Positions 47,311 to 59,420 of a stretch of DNA of 64,000 nt are shown piece after piece; the first letter of the stretch is position 1; the number at the start of each line of letters is the position of its first letter. A program made the position numbers and the translations under genes. Source of the stretch: Sipunculus nudus. Its lineage: Eukaryota; Annelida; Sipuncula; Golfingiida; Sipunculidae. Location of the stretch: the NCBI GenBank assembly GCA_026874595.1, contig CM049314.1, positions 34,951,229 to 35,015,228 on the forward strand, given 5' to 3'. The notes under the pieces are model-generated. The model worked only from the letters and a program-made list of their open reading frames with translations, was not told where the DNA came from and searched no databases.

Positions 47311-47642
47311 TGCCTCCTCCAGGAAGGTAATGTGTTCATGGTTGTTCTTGTGTGTGTTTGTGTGTGTGTTTGTTCACAATATTACTCATGCAGTCATGTT
47401 AAATATTTAATCCTAAACATCCCTCTTTCATATATGGTGTTGCAGAACACTATTTAAATTGAGGTCACAAAGTCAAAGGTCAAGGTAATAGGAATCCTTT
47501 CTTAAACAAGCCTCTGGATATATTTAAAGCCAACCTAGGTCACAAGGTCAAGGGTCAAGGTCACAGGACCCACATTTTGAATAAAAATATCCTTATGGAC
47601 AAATTCAGCAGAACAAAGAGTCCCATGGGTCACTAGTTATTG
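47311..47642 (+). mobile_element. Dispersed-element fragment: CCTCC-type head, AGGTCA array, CCCATGGGTC tail
   Basis: CATTGCCTCCTCCAGGAAGG and TGTTCACAATATTACTCATG match the 34.47-kb element. Then AGGTCACAAAGTCAAAGGTC (47463 on) and, from 47537, an AGGTCA, AGGTCA, GGGTCA, AGGTCA half-site array match the 2.9-3.5-kb tandem units. The tail AGTCCCATGGGTCACTAGTT closes it near 47638. This indicates that the two repeat types share or exchange parts. Confidence 0.5.
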
Positions 47643-48895
47643 GTCTGAATTTGTAAAAATTTGATGTAAAAATTAGCTCACTAAAAAAAATGTTCAGTAG
47701 GACCAGACTTTCAATATACAATAAACATAGCTTTGTTTCTTGGAATTATATTTTCAGATTTGTCCCATCAGGGGATGCATTTTGGCTTTTGGAGTTGCTG
47801 TGAGTCACATAATTAGTTTAAATTATAATGAAATTTAGTTTTTGCACCATATAGTCCATTTTTTTGTACAGAACCAATACCAATTCCAATAGAATCGGAA
47901 AAAATATATCAACATAAATGTGGAAACTGATTCTCCCTGTGAGGTTGGTTATTTTAAGCATAAAAAATCGTGGGACAGTTGCTGATTTGATGGTGGTACC
48001 AAAAGTATTCTGAAAAAATATTCCTACTTAAAAAATAAGAATGGTGCTATTCAGCACAATAAATCTACAAAAAAGAAATCCAGAAAAACTTAATGTTTTA
48101 AATTAAAATGTTTTGATTCAGTGTCTCGTTCTATGTCTCTTACTCAAGTAACTGTTTTCTTCAACTCTTAATCTATTGTCACATATAGGACAGAAAAATG
48201 AATATTTAAGATTTGTCACAAAATCTAATGGCTACCCTTTGGGGAAACAAAATGTAGTGATGGCTGTATGTATTCTGCGTGACTTCGGTCCTTTGCCAGA
48301 ATTCTTCTACTATCCTTAGCCTTAGAAGCATTACATGGCTGGGACCAGGGGGGTCATAAACTAAACTACAAAAGCTTTCATTTCTTTCTATTTCTGCACA
48401 GAGAAAAGGTTATCGTGAAAGGCATATTTCATCCCCCCAGTGGAGATATTGCAGGTAATCTACAAAGCACCATTCCAACCCGGGGGACAGTTTCTTTGTA
48501 CGGAGACTGGATCGTATATCATATGGAATGTGAAATTCATAGTTGAAAGTACACTGATATAGGTTTAATCATTTATAAGAAGCCATCATGACTTCTCTGT
48601 AAAGGAAATGGTTTATTATCTTTGGCCTGTTTTCAAAGTCATAAAACAGGTGAAAATAATGATACATGTATATACTGTTTATATTATATATGCATTCCCT
48701 TGAGAGTATGTAAAACAGTGAGTCCTTAAATCTCTTAATCATTTTTAATTTTTTTAAATATCTTAATTCTAATAAGTTTAGTCAAACATATACCACAGAG
48801 GGTAGTAGATAAAAAAATATTAAAATTATTCCCATTTTGAATAAAATATCAATTATGTTGAATTTGAAAATGATATAGTTTATACTGAAGAACCC
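47643..48895. other. AT-rich non-coding stretch
   Basis: No gene or element was recognised. Confidence 0.4.
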
Positions 48896-48899
48896 ATAT

Positions 48900-50600
48900 A
48901 TGATCAAACTCTCCTTTTTAGCGAACCTGTGAGCTTGTGCGATGGTGCGTCATTGTGCATAGTCTGTACGTTAACCATAGCTAACTCAAAACGGCAGAAG
49001 CTCGCATCACCAAATTTTTTGCAGATAATCAGTCATCTGAAAAACTCTATCGGATTTTGTTCATTTTTTTCTAACTGCATTTTCTTAGATTTTATCGGGA
49101 AAAAGCTAAAAAAGCTTTAAAAATCTTCTCTGAAAATGTCCAGCCAAATTGTCCAATATTTCACAGAAATGATCCCTGGAACAATCTTTCTCAAGTTTGT
49201 TTGAGTGGTTCCAGTTTGGAGATTTTTGGCCGAGTTACAGGAGGTTGAACTTAGTCATCTGTCCAAAAAAGCACACTAAAATTAAAATCTCAGAAACGGC
49301 TAGAGCTATAATCACCAAATTTAATACCAATGTTTGTCACATATGTCATATCTGAAATTGAGGTATTGGGGGCGCCACCTACATTGATGTGTTTTTTACA
49401 AGCAAAAATGTAATTTTAAACTCTTCTAGCTTATACACTGATTTATGATGAAACTGTTAAGCTGATTGGTTTAAACTTTACAAGAATTATTCTATGGTAG
49501 GGTTCTGCCAGTTTTATAAGAATAGATTGGGTAAATATAGCTTTAAAAAAGCATTGTAGCCAAATGAAAAAGGCTTTCTGTGTTTTAAAACAGATTTGAC
49601 AACATGCTGAGTTTCAGCAGCCAATTCAAGAGGTCACTCAGTACAAACAGGTGGGGTATAGACATCACCATGGCAACTGACCTGGCTCTGGCAGGTGTCT
49701 AGACAATGTGTCTAGACGTCTAGTTATGGCGTCTAGACATCTAGACACAATGTCTAGATGCAGAATTCCCAGAATATTGGAACTATATCTTTCAACTGTT
49801 TGAAAAAACTTGGTTTGCATTTTAAGCGAATCGGGTTTATCATCAGATCAATGTGAACTGCTGTGCCCTCACTTTTGGTTGACCTCTGACCTTTCCTCCC
49901 TGCCCAGCATCCATTTGTGTGTCTGTTTCCACACATAAACCCACATATATCGGGGAAACGTTTGACCGATCAGGCTAAAAAATTTTGCACCAATGTAGCC
50001 CTTTGATAGCTTTATAACATACACTAAAAATGAAGGCGCCACCTGCAACCATTTTTGCACAGGGTCCATTTATTCATCTGCCTTGGGATAAAATCACTCA
50101 TATCTCAGCAGTGGTTTGACTTATCCACCTGAAATTTTGCAGGTTTATACATCCTGGACAGCTTTCGCGATTTTATGACAGGTGGCACCACCTACATTCA
50201 CATTTACTCTGCTGACATCCAAGCCCATATCTCTGGAACTGTTTGACTGATTGGGCCAAAATTTTGCTTGTGTATAGATCTCACATAGCTCTTGATCATA
50301 GGCAAAACTGGTGGCACCACCAGCAACCACTTATGCACAGTGTCCATCTGTTCATCTGCCTCAGGATAAAATCACTCATATCTCAGCAGTGGTTTGACTT
50401 ATCCACCTGAAATTTTGCAGGTTTATACATCCTGGACAATTTTCTCGATTTTATGACGTGGCACCACCTACATTCACGTTTACGCTGCAGACATCCAGGC
50501 TAATATGCAACACACCTCACTCTATTCCCCTTGCCACTTAATCCATCCCTCACTTCACCTGTCCCACTCTGATTTCTGCGGATACACATAGTCGCTTGTC
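48900..50600 (+). repeat. Dispersed-repeat region with a 278-bp tandem duplication
   Basis: GATAAAATCACTCATATCTC and CACCTGAAATTTTGCAGGTT occur near 50089-50150 and again near 50365-50430, about 278 bp apart. Flanking phrases such as CATCTGCC and GGCACCACCTACATTCAC are also shared. More diverged parts (GAAACGTTTGACCGATCAGG; GGAACTGTTTGACTGATTGG) extend the array left. Small frames within it are not supported. Confidence 0.6.
49695..49761. repeat. Large hairpin built from TCTAGACA motifs
   Basis: TGTGTCTAGACGTCTAG at 49707-49723 pairs with CTAGACATCTAGACACA at 49733-49749 (one mismatch, 9-nt loop). The stem extends outward through TCTAGACA at both sides with few mismatches, giving almost 29 paired positions. 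Confidence 0.75.
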
Positions 50601-51900
50601 GACTACCCATATTCTAGTTTTAAAATGTCCTAGTCTGAAACTTGCAGGTCCGAAACGTCCATTTTGCTGAAATCATAATGACTAAGGTAGATATGCAGGA
50701 CTTAAGAGGATCAATATTAAATTTGAAAAATAAACCTCCATTCATACTCCCAAACTTTGCACAGGTTCGCATTAGGCCTAAAAATGCATTTGAAGGCCAG
50801 CAGTCTGATAAAGATATATCAAATACACACATTAAGTCAGAGAAGACAGATTTTATATGTTCTGTGTGATAATTATTGAATCATCAAATAATTTCAGAGA
50901 AGGTAGAACAGGTCACTAAATCAAGGTTTGTGAAAGTATACCTGCCACAGCCATAGTATTAAGATGACACTTTCAATATTCTTCTTGTTTATCATTTTTC
51001 TTTTCTGACAATTATTCTTGGACTTTTGGCTACCATCGTGAATTAAAGCCTGTCAACTCTCACTTGTGGAAAAATTACAAATGAAGCCTGAGACAAACGA
51101 TTCTGCTTCAGTAGCATCTTGTTATATTCACTACTGCATAAAAACCAGTCAAACCACAGCATGGACTGCAGATTGTTTCACTCAAAGGGAAAACTGAAGC
51201 ATATGTTATCAATAGCTTAGCTTTACATATCAGAATTGTTGAAAAAGTAGTTTACCTAAATTGGCATGTGCAGCAAATGTTTGCAACCTTACCATGATAT
51301 ATAACAGTGTGTGCAGAATGTTAAGTTTAAATATTCCAGGGTTATCACTCTAATATAGAATATAAATATGACTGATGAGAATTCCAAAATACAAAAAAGC
51401 AAGACAATGGTGTCAACAAAGTCAGGTTTTCTATTAGATCTCTGGTCAGCCATAGGAGGAGGTCCTCTTAACGTCATTGTGAACATGCAGACAGAAACAT
51501 TCTGAGACAAATTAGAATGTGATATCCATTAAGATCATAATACCCAAGCAGGAGACCGAAGATGTTTACACCTGACACCCAAACAAACCATGTTAAGCTA
51601 AGCATTTTGCCAAGGAAATGCTTCATGACAGTCAATACTACACAAGCTTTCATTACCAGACCAAGGGAAGGTGAAGTTATTGCTTTTCTGCTACAGAATC
51701 CCTTGTCTGGTCGCATAATAGCAACATCACAGAGAGCCGTAATCAGCCACAAGACTCTCTGCTGGCAACTAAAAAAGTGTCCAGATTTTATCTAAAAGGA
51801 GAGGAGGAGGATTTCAGATTATCATTACTGGAGATTTTATGCTTCATGTATAAAAAGTGAAAGAACAGCCAAATCTACAGCTCTGCTGCTCACAATTAAA
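50601..51900. other. AT-rich non-coding stretch
   Basis: Overlapping short frames on both strands at 50620-50869 and 51289-51795 have no splice support. No element was recognised. Confidence 0.4.
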
Positions 51901-51904
51901 GGTA

Positions 51905-52345
51905 GTGTATCATACATCACTCAGTTATGCATTTGTTCACTCCTGAAGGTAAAAGATCAAACTTAAACCATGCTTTCAGTTCTCAAGACAGTGATCATAT
52001 TAAAACCATAGCGATCATTTATCTGAACCATGCATTCATTCTTCAGATCAGAGATCATACTTAATCCATACATTCACTCCTCATATCAGTGATCATATCT
52101 AAACCATGCATTCATTATTCCTCTGATCAGAAATCATACTTAATCCATGCATTCACTCATCAAATCAGTGATCAAAACTTAAAGTATGCATTTATTCCTC
52201 GGGCCAGAGCTCATACTTGAACCATGCATTCACTCTTCATATCAGTGATCTGATCTTAAACCATGCATTTACTCTTCAAATCAGTGATCAGATCTGAAAC
52301 ATGTGTAGAAATACTACATTCCCCAGATCAGTGATCAAATGCTGC
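51905..52345 (+). repeat. Minisatellite, unit about 41 bp
   Basis: About ten diverged copies of CCATGCATTCACTCTTCATA plus TCAGTGATCATACTTAAA are present. TCAGTGATCA recurs most faithfully. Confidence 0.75.
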
Positions 52346-54675
52346 ATCCATGCTGTTATCATGATCTTTATACTTTAGCTATAAATAAGGTCATATTGTT
52401 ATATTGGATTTTTTAACACATTACATTGGATCAGCATTCATATGTTTTAAATATACTGCCCTTTCTTAATTACTTTTCCTCATCCAGATTATTCATTATA
52501 CATATATTACAAACATCTTGTACGTTATTTTTTTCACCTTATGGAAGATACATAACTGTTTTCCATGCAGGTTTTTTGCTGCACAGCTCTGGGCCTTTCA
52601 GTGACCTATGGGTTGTTTATTTTCAGTTTTACAGATTGTTTGGAGGTGAATGGAGAGGAGCATTAGCCAGATTTCCTGTTTACAGCAGCACAGACTAGTT
52701 ATGGCATTTGCTTGCTTGGGGCTGTATTTTTGCCTCAATTTCAGGAGAGCTGCAGAGCTGACTATCAGATTTGGCGCTGCCACTCTCGGCTGATGCCTGG
52801 AGCTCACGGATAGTTGCATGTTTGACATGGTTTGATTGGGTCACCATACCTAATTGATGCCTGGCAGAAAAATCATGACAAACACCAAATTGGAATTTTC
52901 TGCTTCACCTAGCATTTACTAATGTTGCCACATGTTGGGGTTTGTGGGGATAAAATGCTGCTATCAGCAAGATTCTGGATGCCTGGATCAAAGCTGGATT
53001 CATAGCTGGTGTCATCCTGAGTGATGCCCTTGCTAACACAATGACATCACATCAAGATAGATTGTATTTATGCATTAACGGTCCTAGGTAATCTGTACTT
53101 AATCTTCACTTGTCTTGTCCAGCCTGAAATACGGCTACAGTTGTGAGTGTGGTAAAACACATTAGTATGTAGGGGAAGCACTTCCATGGTGACAGGCTAA
53201 ATTTGATTCATCCTAGCCGTGGTTACTTCGGTGTAAGGACGGATGGGGATGCAATCACTTGCTAATGGCTGTAATATTGATCACAACCTAGTATGCATAT
53301 AAAAGGAGAATGTATAAAATTTATATGTTTGTCCAGCTTTTAGTGTGCTGAAGCAACATGATAGTTACATTAATCAACTTTTATTCAAAAATACTTCATG
53401 ACTCAACAGAAGTGGTTTGTATTTTTAATGTCCTAGCATTCACCTATTTATTTGTCAGGAAATTGTTAAGTAAATTGGAAAAGTATGAAGACATACTTTG
53501 ATACAGAGAGTGTTTTGTCCATAATTTGACTCTTATATATATATAATACACTTTAAAAAACAGAGTGGAAGACAATAAGCAGGAATTAAGGTCCTGCTTA
53601 AGTTTCTCTTTTTAACTTAGGATAGGTCCGTGGCCAACTAGTGTCACGGCCAATTAAATGAGGATAAAGGTATCCAAATGATAAGAATGATAAGTTCAGC
53701 ATTCTGGATTTTAGATTTTATATGCATGGGTTTAGGAAAAATCCGTAAGTCACATACTGTTCTTAAGACATTAGAACTAATCTCTGAGGTGACAGTGAGA
53801 TTTACCATTGTATATTCTGTTCAACAAAAAATGTACTCATACAAAATGATACAGCAACAAGAGTGTTCATTACAGTATCTGGCTTTTGTATTTGGTCCAT
53901 TGAATGTGTACATGCCAAATACTTGGTAAAAAATACATGCCAAAAAGCATGAGCATCTACCGTCTGCTTTTCTTGAGTATTTATGCCATGTACATGCATT
54001 TATACATGATAAAGTGATTTATAATGCATTCATACACTTTAGTGGATGACACACATGGCTTCCAAAGCATATAGAAATCTGAAATCCAGAAAAACTAATA
54101 ATAACATATTTATAAATGTAATATATATATCATAATTTAATTTACAGTGCCAATTTAAAAAAAAATCACCTTCAGTATGGTCATATCCAAGCAGCTTGGC
54201 TGGTGTATATGCTAATGTTCATTTTACAAAGTGAAAGCAGCATGGCCAGTTTTGCAATTTACACAAAATGCTTTTAGGTTAATGTCCTTTTCTCAGCCAT
54301 GAATATAATATTTACACAGCATACAGTTGACCTGATATCCATATAAACCAGTGGTCACATTTTGGTATTGATTATTTCAGTGGTATTTTCCTTGTAAAAC
54401 TTCTCCTGACACCCCATCAATTTTATGCCCAATGCTCAATTCTACCAGTAGTTTGGGGTCCCTGTGGCCTCTAACGAACCCTCAGGGCATGACACTCCTG
54501 GGTTGGCTGCATGAGGGATGATGATCGGGATCGACTGCCGGAAACATGCGCACGGCCAGGAGATTCCCAAGGAAGCCCACTATTCTCATATTCTTCATGC
54601 TTGCTCTATTTGGATCGTAATCAGATGTGGGTGTTACTGTCGAGGCACCAAGTCTGTGTGGGTTATCCTCATCCT
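52346..54675. other. Non-coding stretch
   Basis: A less AT-rich patch at 52560-53110 and another at 54440-54680 are single-copy in the window. No exon, RNA or element is supported. Confidence 0.4.
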
Positions 54676-54679
54676 TAGG

Positions 54680-56130
54680 GTATGTTGCCTAGCAGGTGGA
54701 TTTAACACAAAACATTCCAGTAGGATATACCATACAAGACTGATTATGAATGGCTCAGCAGGTGGGTTTATACAAAAGAATATTCAGATAGAACATGCAG
54801 TACAAGACTGATTATGAGTGGCTTTGCAGGTGGATTTATAAAAAAGTAATGCAATAGAACATGCAGTACAAGACTGATTATGAGTGGCCTTGCAGGTGGA
54901 TTTATAAAAAAGTATTCCAATAGAACATGCAGTACAAGACTGATTATGAGTGGCCTTGCAGGTGGATTTATAAAAAAGTATTCCAATAGAACATGCAGTA
55001 CAAGAATGATTATGAGTGGCCTTGCAGGTGGATTTATAAAAAAGTATTCCAATAGAACATGCAGTACAAGACTGATTATGAGTGACCTTGCAGGTGGATT
55101 TATAAAAAAGTATTCCAATATAACATGCAGTACAAGACTGATTATGAGTGGCCTAGCAGGTGGATTTATGCATGTGGCCCAGCAGGTGGATTTATACAAG
55201 TGGCCCAGCAGTTGGATTCATACAAAAATATTCAGATAGAACATATCATTAGAGACTTATTATGAGTGGTCTGGCAAATTGGCTTTAGTTTAAGACTGAG
55301 GGTACTTTTATAAAAAAAAGTTCCAGTGCCACATGCATTAAAAGAATGCATGTAAGCGCATGGCCCAGCAGTCAATGAATGCAGTGGTTTTACAGTGAAA
55401 AAAAAATTTTGGGAGAGTTTAACCAAGGAAGTGGATTTAGTGAAAGACTTAGGATGCATTATTAAAAAACTAAATCTAGTTTACATACAGTATAACACTA
55501 AGATTTATGGCTGGCAGGTGGTCTTCTCTAGCAGTACATAGTACATTACCTTTCAGTGTTTTTGCTCAGCTGGTTGCCCTATCAATTAGTACATATAAAA
55601 CACCAGTAGATGTGGCCCATCTGATGGATTTATCCAAAAGTGTTACATACATATAGTGCAAGACTAAGAATATGTGTTCCAGCAGGTAGACTATATCAAA
55701 AGTACATGCAGTAACAGACTAACGGTATGTGGCCCAGCATATTGACTTTTCCAAAGGGGCACAGAATACAAGATTAAGGGTATATGTGGCCCCTCACGTG
55801 GTTTTCTGAAAGTGTATACAGTACAAGACTAAAGGCATAAAGCCCAGCAGGTGGGCTCTTCCAAAAGTACACAGAGTACAAGACTAAGGGTATGTTGTCC
55901 AACAGATGAATTTGCAAAAAAAGTAGGTTGACTTTTCCAGAACTACAGCAAACACAAGACTGAGGCTATATGGCCAAGGAGTGGATTTGCAAAAAAAGCC
56001 AGATGACTTTTCCAAATTTACATTGAGCACAAGACTGGAAGGTTGGGCCAGCACATGGATACATGGATTTGTCCAAAAGTAGATAGCATACAAGACTGAA
56101 AGCATGTGGCCCAGCAGATGGATTTATCCA
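54680..56130 (+). repeat. 66-bp minisatellite with a homogeneous core and decayed flank
   Basis: Between about 54815 and 55160 five to six nearly identical 66-bp units carry GTGGCCTTGCAGGTGGATTT, ATAAAAAAGTATTCCAATAG and AACATGCAGTACAAGACTGA. From 55200 to 56130 similar but diverged, length-variable units continue (CCCAGCAGGTGG, CTTTTCCAAAAGT, GTACAAGACTAAGG). Open frames of 119 and 143 codons over the core exist only because 66 is divisible by three. Confidence 0.85.
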
Positions 56131-58364
56131 ATTAAAGTACATACAAACAGTTAATTGTGTACATTGCACAAGTGTCATGAACTGGTTCAGGTAAGACCCA
56201 CCTGTCCTGTTAGTTGTGATCTCCCTCATGTAATGCTTTTCAAGGGATCCTGTTTAAAGAATCCAACATTAGATCAAAGAATACATACCTATAGTTAATT
56301 TTGGGTTCCATTTCCATTGTCATGGTAGGCATGCTTGTGTATCAATCATTTACATATGCAATTGAATTTCTCACACTAAGATTGTCCTTTGAAAGTTACT
56401 CCCTGCAAAAAATAATACAGTTTGGCTTTTGAGACTGAACTGTTTCTTCACAGATAAGATAAGAGAGCATGTTTTGTGGAGACGGGTAACAAAGGTGGAA
56501 CTCCAAGAGAACTATAAATGTGACTGGGGAGGGAGGTTCTCTTGGTTTATGGGACTGCAGTCATTACTGCTGGCATTATAGTTCTTTGTGTACTACCAAT
56601 ACTGGCAGCTATTGAACTGGCTACTCTGAGATCTAAGGAAAGTCCGCAGGCCTGGGATCTGTATGTTACATTCCTTGCGTATTGGCCATGTGACTTGTCA
56701 TTCCACTTTTCTATCTGCTTGTAAAGGTGCATACCTTTGTGGTTTAAAGCCACCAGAGATTCTGTGCCAAATTTCAGTCAAAGGGATTTTCTTGCATTGA
56801 GCCAATGAGATGGCCTTTTATAAAATGCTAATCAAGGTTTATGTTTTCTGTTTTCAATGCTTTATAGTGCAGTAATTTACAAATCAGGTTGGAACTTAAA
56901 TCACACAATTCATACTTTGGAAAATAAGAGGGTCAACAGCCACATCTTTATCTTTTTTTTCCGTTCCATCTATCCTTAACATTCACTTGATCTTGTCAAG
57001 TATAAGTAACTAAGGCAACAGGGAATCAAAGGAGCCTGTCATATTGGCAGAACAACTCATTTCATATTTTACAAGTAAACCTGTATACTGCTGGTTTCTT
57101 ACTTGTGTACATGCCTTAATTAACAGAGATAGAGTTTGGTTGATATTTAAAAATGCTAATTCCAGGTCTGTAATTCCAACTGAGGACAATTACATATTTC
57201 CATATAGAGACATTTGATGACAACAGCATGAAACAGATCAAAACTGCTTTTATAAATGTTTATATAAAGTAGCAGATTTAATTCAAAATGTATAGAAACT
57301 TTTTTCTTTTCAGCTATCGGTAAGTTTATTTAGCTTTCAGTTTAGTGGAGTTGATTGTATATATACTAGAGTTTGATGTAATACTTTTAAATTGATTGGT
57401 TATTACAATACTGTGCAAGTGATAAAAAAACCTACATATATAATTCTGATGGTATTTCTCTGATATTGTTTCCTTCTATCAATCCTCTTGTGAATCATCA
57501 ATCAAGCACATTCAGACATCAGTGCAAGGTTAATGAGTGTACGGTCATTTCAAGCAGATGAGCTGAGGTTGGCAGTTTGGGAGAAAGTGCCTCTGAGATA
57601 TTCAGACCATTGATTGCTTTGCTTTGAAGTTCAAGCAGCAGGGACTATCTGGTGAACTGAGCATGTAACTATAGGAATTGCTGTAATTCAGATTGAGCGA
57701 AAGTGTGATGTATGATGTGCCCGGCGCAAGAAATAAAACTTTCAAGTTGTAACAAACTGCAGAACTGATCAAAGAAGTTTACCTTACATGTGACTGTAGA
57801 ACCACCAGGAACGCTCCCATCTCGTCTCACAGAACAATACCCAGGACAGAAGAATAAACAGGCCAAAGTGTGTGGTTCTGCTTCTTTGAAGACTTCAGCC
57901 ATGTCACTATAAAAAGCCTGTTGGTTTATTTTTGTCCCTGTGTATGGATTGCAAAGGTAATAGAGAGTGAGAGGCATGATTTCAAGAATGTTCAAACTTT
58001 GTATATACCTTCATGTTTTGTACACCATCAGGTTGTGAAGATGTTTACTCAAGCACACTGACTTTGTTTGTAGCTGTATGCATTCGCTTGTACAATATGC
58101 AAGTAAATGCTGCTTTTTAGCCAGTGACGTATTAATGTAATTCAGAGAATTTTAAGCCAATCAGTTGATTGGTTCTCCTCAGCTGCTTCCTTGGATCATC
58201 CAGGTATTTTACCTTTGCATTTGGTCAAAGCTGCCAGTACTTGGCCTATACATGGTGATCAAAACCTGCTAGGACAAAATCCTTCTGATCTTTCTGTTTC
58301 CTTTGACTTGCAGCATGACATACACTCCCTTGAATTTGGAAACAGGTTTCATCATGTCTGTCAG
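56131..58364. other. Non-coding stretch
   Basis: Frames of 60-108 codons at 56542-56753 and 57669-57995 lack splice support and known domains. No element was recognised. Confidence 0.4.
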
Positions 58365-58367
58365 AAG

Positions 58368-59092
58368 CCAGGACTATAAGGTTTTCAAGTCTTTTACAGA
58401 ATGTTACACATTCATACATTCTAAGCTGTGTTTGATGCCAGGAATTTAAGGTTTTCTAATCTTTTTGAGAAGCCAGGAGTTTCAGGTTTTGTAATCCTTG
58501 TCTGAAACCAAGACTTTCAGGTTTCTTGTTGTCTATTTAAGACCAAGACTTCCAGAAGTTTTCGATTCTCTGTCTTAAGCCAGGCCTTTCAGGTTGTCTA
58601 ATCTTTGAATGAGGCAGGATTTTCTGGTTTTCCAATCTCTGTCAGAACCCAGGACATTATGTTTATATAATCTCTGTCTGAACCCAGGACATTCAGGTTT
58701 TACATAGTCTCTGTCAGAACAAAGACATTCAGATTTTATAGTCTGTGTCAGAACCCAGGACATTTTGGTTTAAAAGTCTATGTCTGAACCCAGGACATTG
58801 AGATTTTACAGTCTCTGTCAGAACCTAGGACATTCAGATTTTATAGTCTCTGTCAGAACCCAGGACATTCATATTTTATAGTCTCTGTCAGAACCCAGGA
58901 CATTCAGGTTTTATTGTCTCTGTCAGAACCCAGGACATTCAGGTTTTATTGTCACTGTCAGAACCCAGGACATTCAGGTTTTATAATCTCTCTCAGAACC
59001 CAGGACATTCAGGTTTTATTGTCTCTGTCAGAACCTGGGCATTCGGGTTTTATAATCTCTGTCAGAACCAAGGACATTTAGGTTTTATAGAC
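58368..59092 (+). repeat. 35-bp minisatellite
   Basis: About 20 copies of TCTGTCAGAACCCAGGACAT plus TCAGGTTTTATAGTC are present. The left third is diverged (AAGCCAGG, CAAGACTTCC) and the right two thirds fairly uniform. Confidence 0.85.
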
Positions 59093-59299
59093 TCAAAAGG
59101 ATCCTGATCAAACTTTGCTGTGTAGACATTGTTTTTCTCAGTTAGCAGTTGTAGCAGAGCTAGATTACTTTTTGAATAAAGCCACACCTAAAAAATATAT
59201 GGTTCTGGCCCTTTACCTGGGATACAAATGGATGTATGTAACAATCTTATAGAATTCTTTGAAGTGTAAATTAATGTTATGGGATAGATAATCTAACAA

Positions 59300-59420
59300 A
59301 CTATTACTTTGGTGACCCTCCACAAAATTTCATCAGAACCCGACAAAACAGACAAACCAAACAAGTGATCAACCAAACAAGGGTAAAAGTAATACCATGC
59401 CTCCTTGCAGAGGTATGAAT
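59300..59420 (-). mobile_element. Minus-strand fragment of the CCTCC-type element
   Basis: AAATTTCATCAGAACCCGAC, AAACAGACAAACCAAACAAG and ACCATGCCTCCTTGCAGAGG are, in reverse orientation, the left end of the element seen at 34470. Confidence 0.45.

Noticed and set aside
54768-55239. Repetitive frames of 143 (minus) and 119 (plus) codons.
   Set aside because: By-product of the 66-bp minisatellite; they end where the repeat register breaks.
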